Positions 63,793 to 64,000 of a DNA stretch of 64,000 nucleotides are shown piece by piece. This DNA comes from Actinobacteria bacterium OV320 (lineage in GTDB: Bacteria > Actinomycetota > Actinomycetes > Streptomycetales > Streptomycetaceae), in the NCBI GenBank assembly GCA_001298545.1, contig LJCX01000030.1, forward strand, positions 124,001 through 188,000, given 5' to 3'. The notes under the pieces are model-generated. The model did not search any database, was not told the DNA's origin, and was given only the letters and a program-made list of their open reading frames with translations. Both the position numbers and the translations under genes were made by a program. Numbering within the stretch: the stretch's first letter is position 1; the number at the start of each line of letters is the position of its first letter.

Positions 63793-63981
63793 CTACCTGA
63801 GAGGTACACGCCGGACCCGGTAGGTGGTGCCCTCAGGTTCCTCGGCAGGCTTGCTCCGGGTGGTCCTGGGGCGTGCCGGGCCGTCCTTCATGCCCAGCTC
63901 TTCGGTCACTCTGGTGCGCTGCTCAGGGGGCAGGGCAAAGATCATTTCAGCTAGGGCCGCCGTGTCGACATTTGGCATCAT
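63793..63981 (-). CDS. Hypothetical 62-aa protein
   Basis: Two tandem ATGs at the start. Helical N-terminal half (VDTAALAEMIFALPPEQRTR) and a basic Pro/Arg-rich C-terminal half. Convergent with the 63521 gene, 2 bases apart. Unrecognised. Whether it is phage or flanking DNA cannot be decided. Confidence 0.5.
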   Translation of the reverse strand: MMPNVDTAALAEMIFALPPEQRTRVTEELGMKDGPARPRTTRSKPAEEPEGTTYRVRRVPLR

Positions 63982-64000
63982 GCCTGGTCACCGGCCTGTT

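Noticed and set aside
1-64000. Insertion sequences or transposases
   Set aside because: No DDE or HUH transposase and no terminal inverted repeats with target duplication were seen.

Overview
The window reads as the complete or nearly complete genome of a temperate, long-tailed, high-GC actinobacteriophage, probably of Streptomyces. It appears integrated or circularly permuted, so that the virion ends fall in the middle. The evidence is a large serine integrase at one edge, a full siphovirus head-tail-lysis arm, a leftward arm of replication and nucleotide-metabolism genes, GTG/TTG starts, Actinobacteria-type protein families (Lsr2, DUF2637, streptogrisin-like protease) and a tRNA cluster. 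I see no clear host gene. No att duplication can be shown from this window alone.

Layout: 0.2-1.9 kb integrase (+). 2.0-3.0 kb three small rightward genes. 3.0-28.3 kb a long leftward arm: Lsr2-like protein, dCMP deaminase, NrdH-like redoxin, family A DNA polymerase, ThyX, B12-type ribonucleotide reductase, DnaQ-like exonuclease, RNA ligase, DUF3310 protein, primase in two frames, endonuclease VII, RecA-fold helicase, Cas4-like nuclease, a candidate HTH repressor, a DUF2637-HTH membrane protein, about 20 small accessory genes and ArdA antirestriction protein. 28.3-30.6 kb a gene-poor region with leftward promoters, AT-rich repeats and an array of RNA hairpins, the likely site of the virion ends. 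30.6-58.2 kb the rightward arm: HNH, a sigma-like protein, tRNA genes, a nuclease, terminase, portal, MuF-like protein, scaffold, capsid, connectors, tail, two beta-helix tail proteins, a multidomain lysin, holin and a secreted serine protease. 58.2-64 kb a leftward set with a DUF3987-type ATPase, zinc-ribbon and HTH proteins, and a membrane-anchored acidic protein.

Gene order in the leftward arm (polymerase, ThyX, RNR, split primase, endonuclease VII, helicase, Cas4-like nuclease, HTH repressor) resembles mycobacteriophage L5 and its cluster A relatives from general knowledge. The second resemblance is a decamer, GTTGACATTC, present in at least 14 copies, essentially all in the direction of transcription. 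At about nine sites it is the -35 box of a promoter with an 18-19 bp spacer. At others no -10 follows, as with the L5 operator/stoperator system, but with a different recognition sequence.

Other unusual points: several genes lack ATG/GTG/TTG starts and seem to begin at ATC or ATT behind good ribosome sites; the primase needs a +1 frameshift; ATGCGT is strongly enriched in 21-28.4 kb, often as the junction between overlapping genes; six short hairpins follow one another before the HNH gene; and the lysis region encodes a streptogrisin-type protease with signal and pro-peptide. Coordinates and counts were made by eye.
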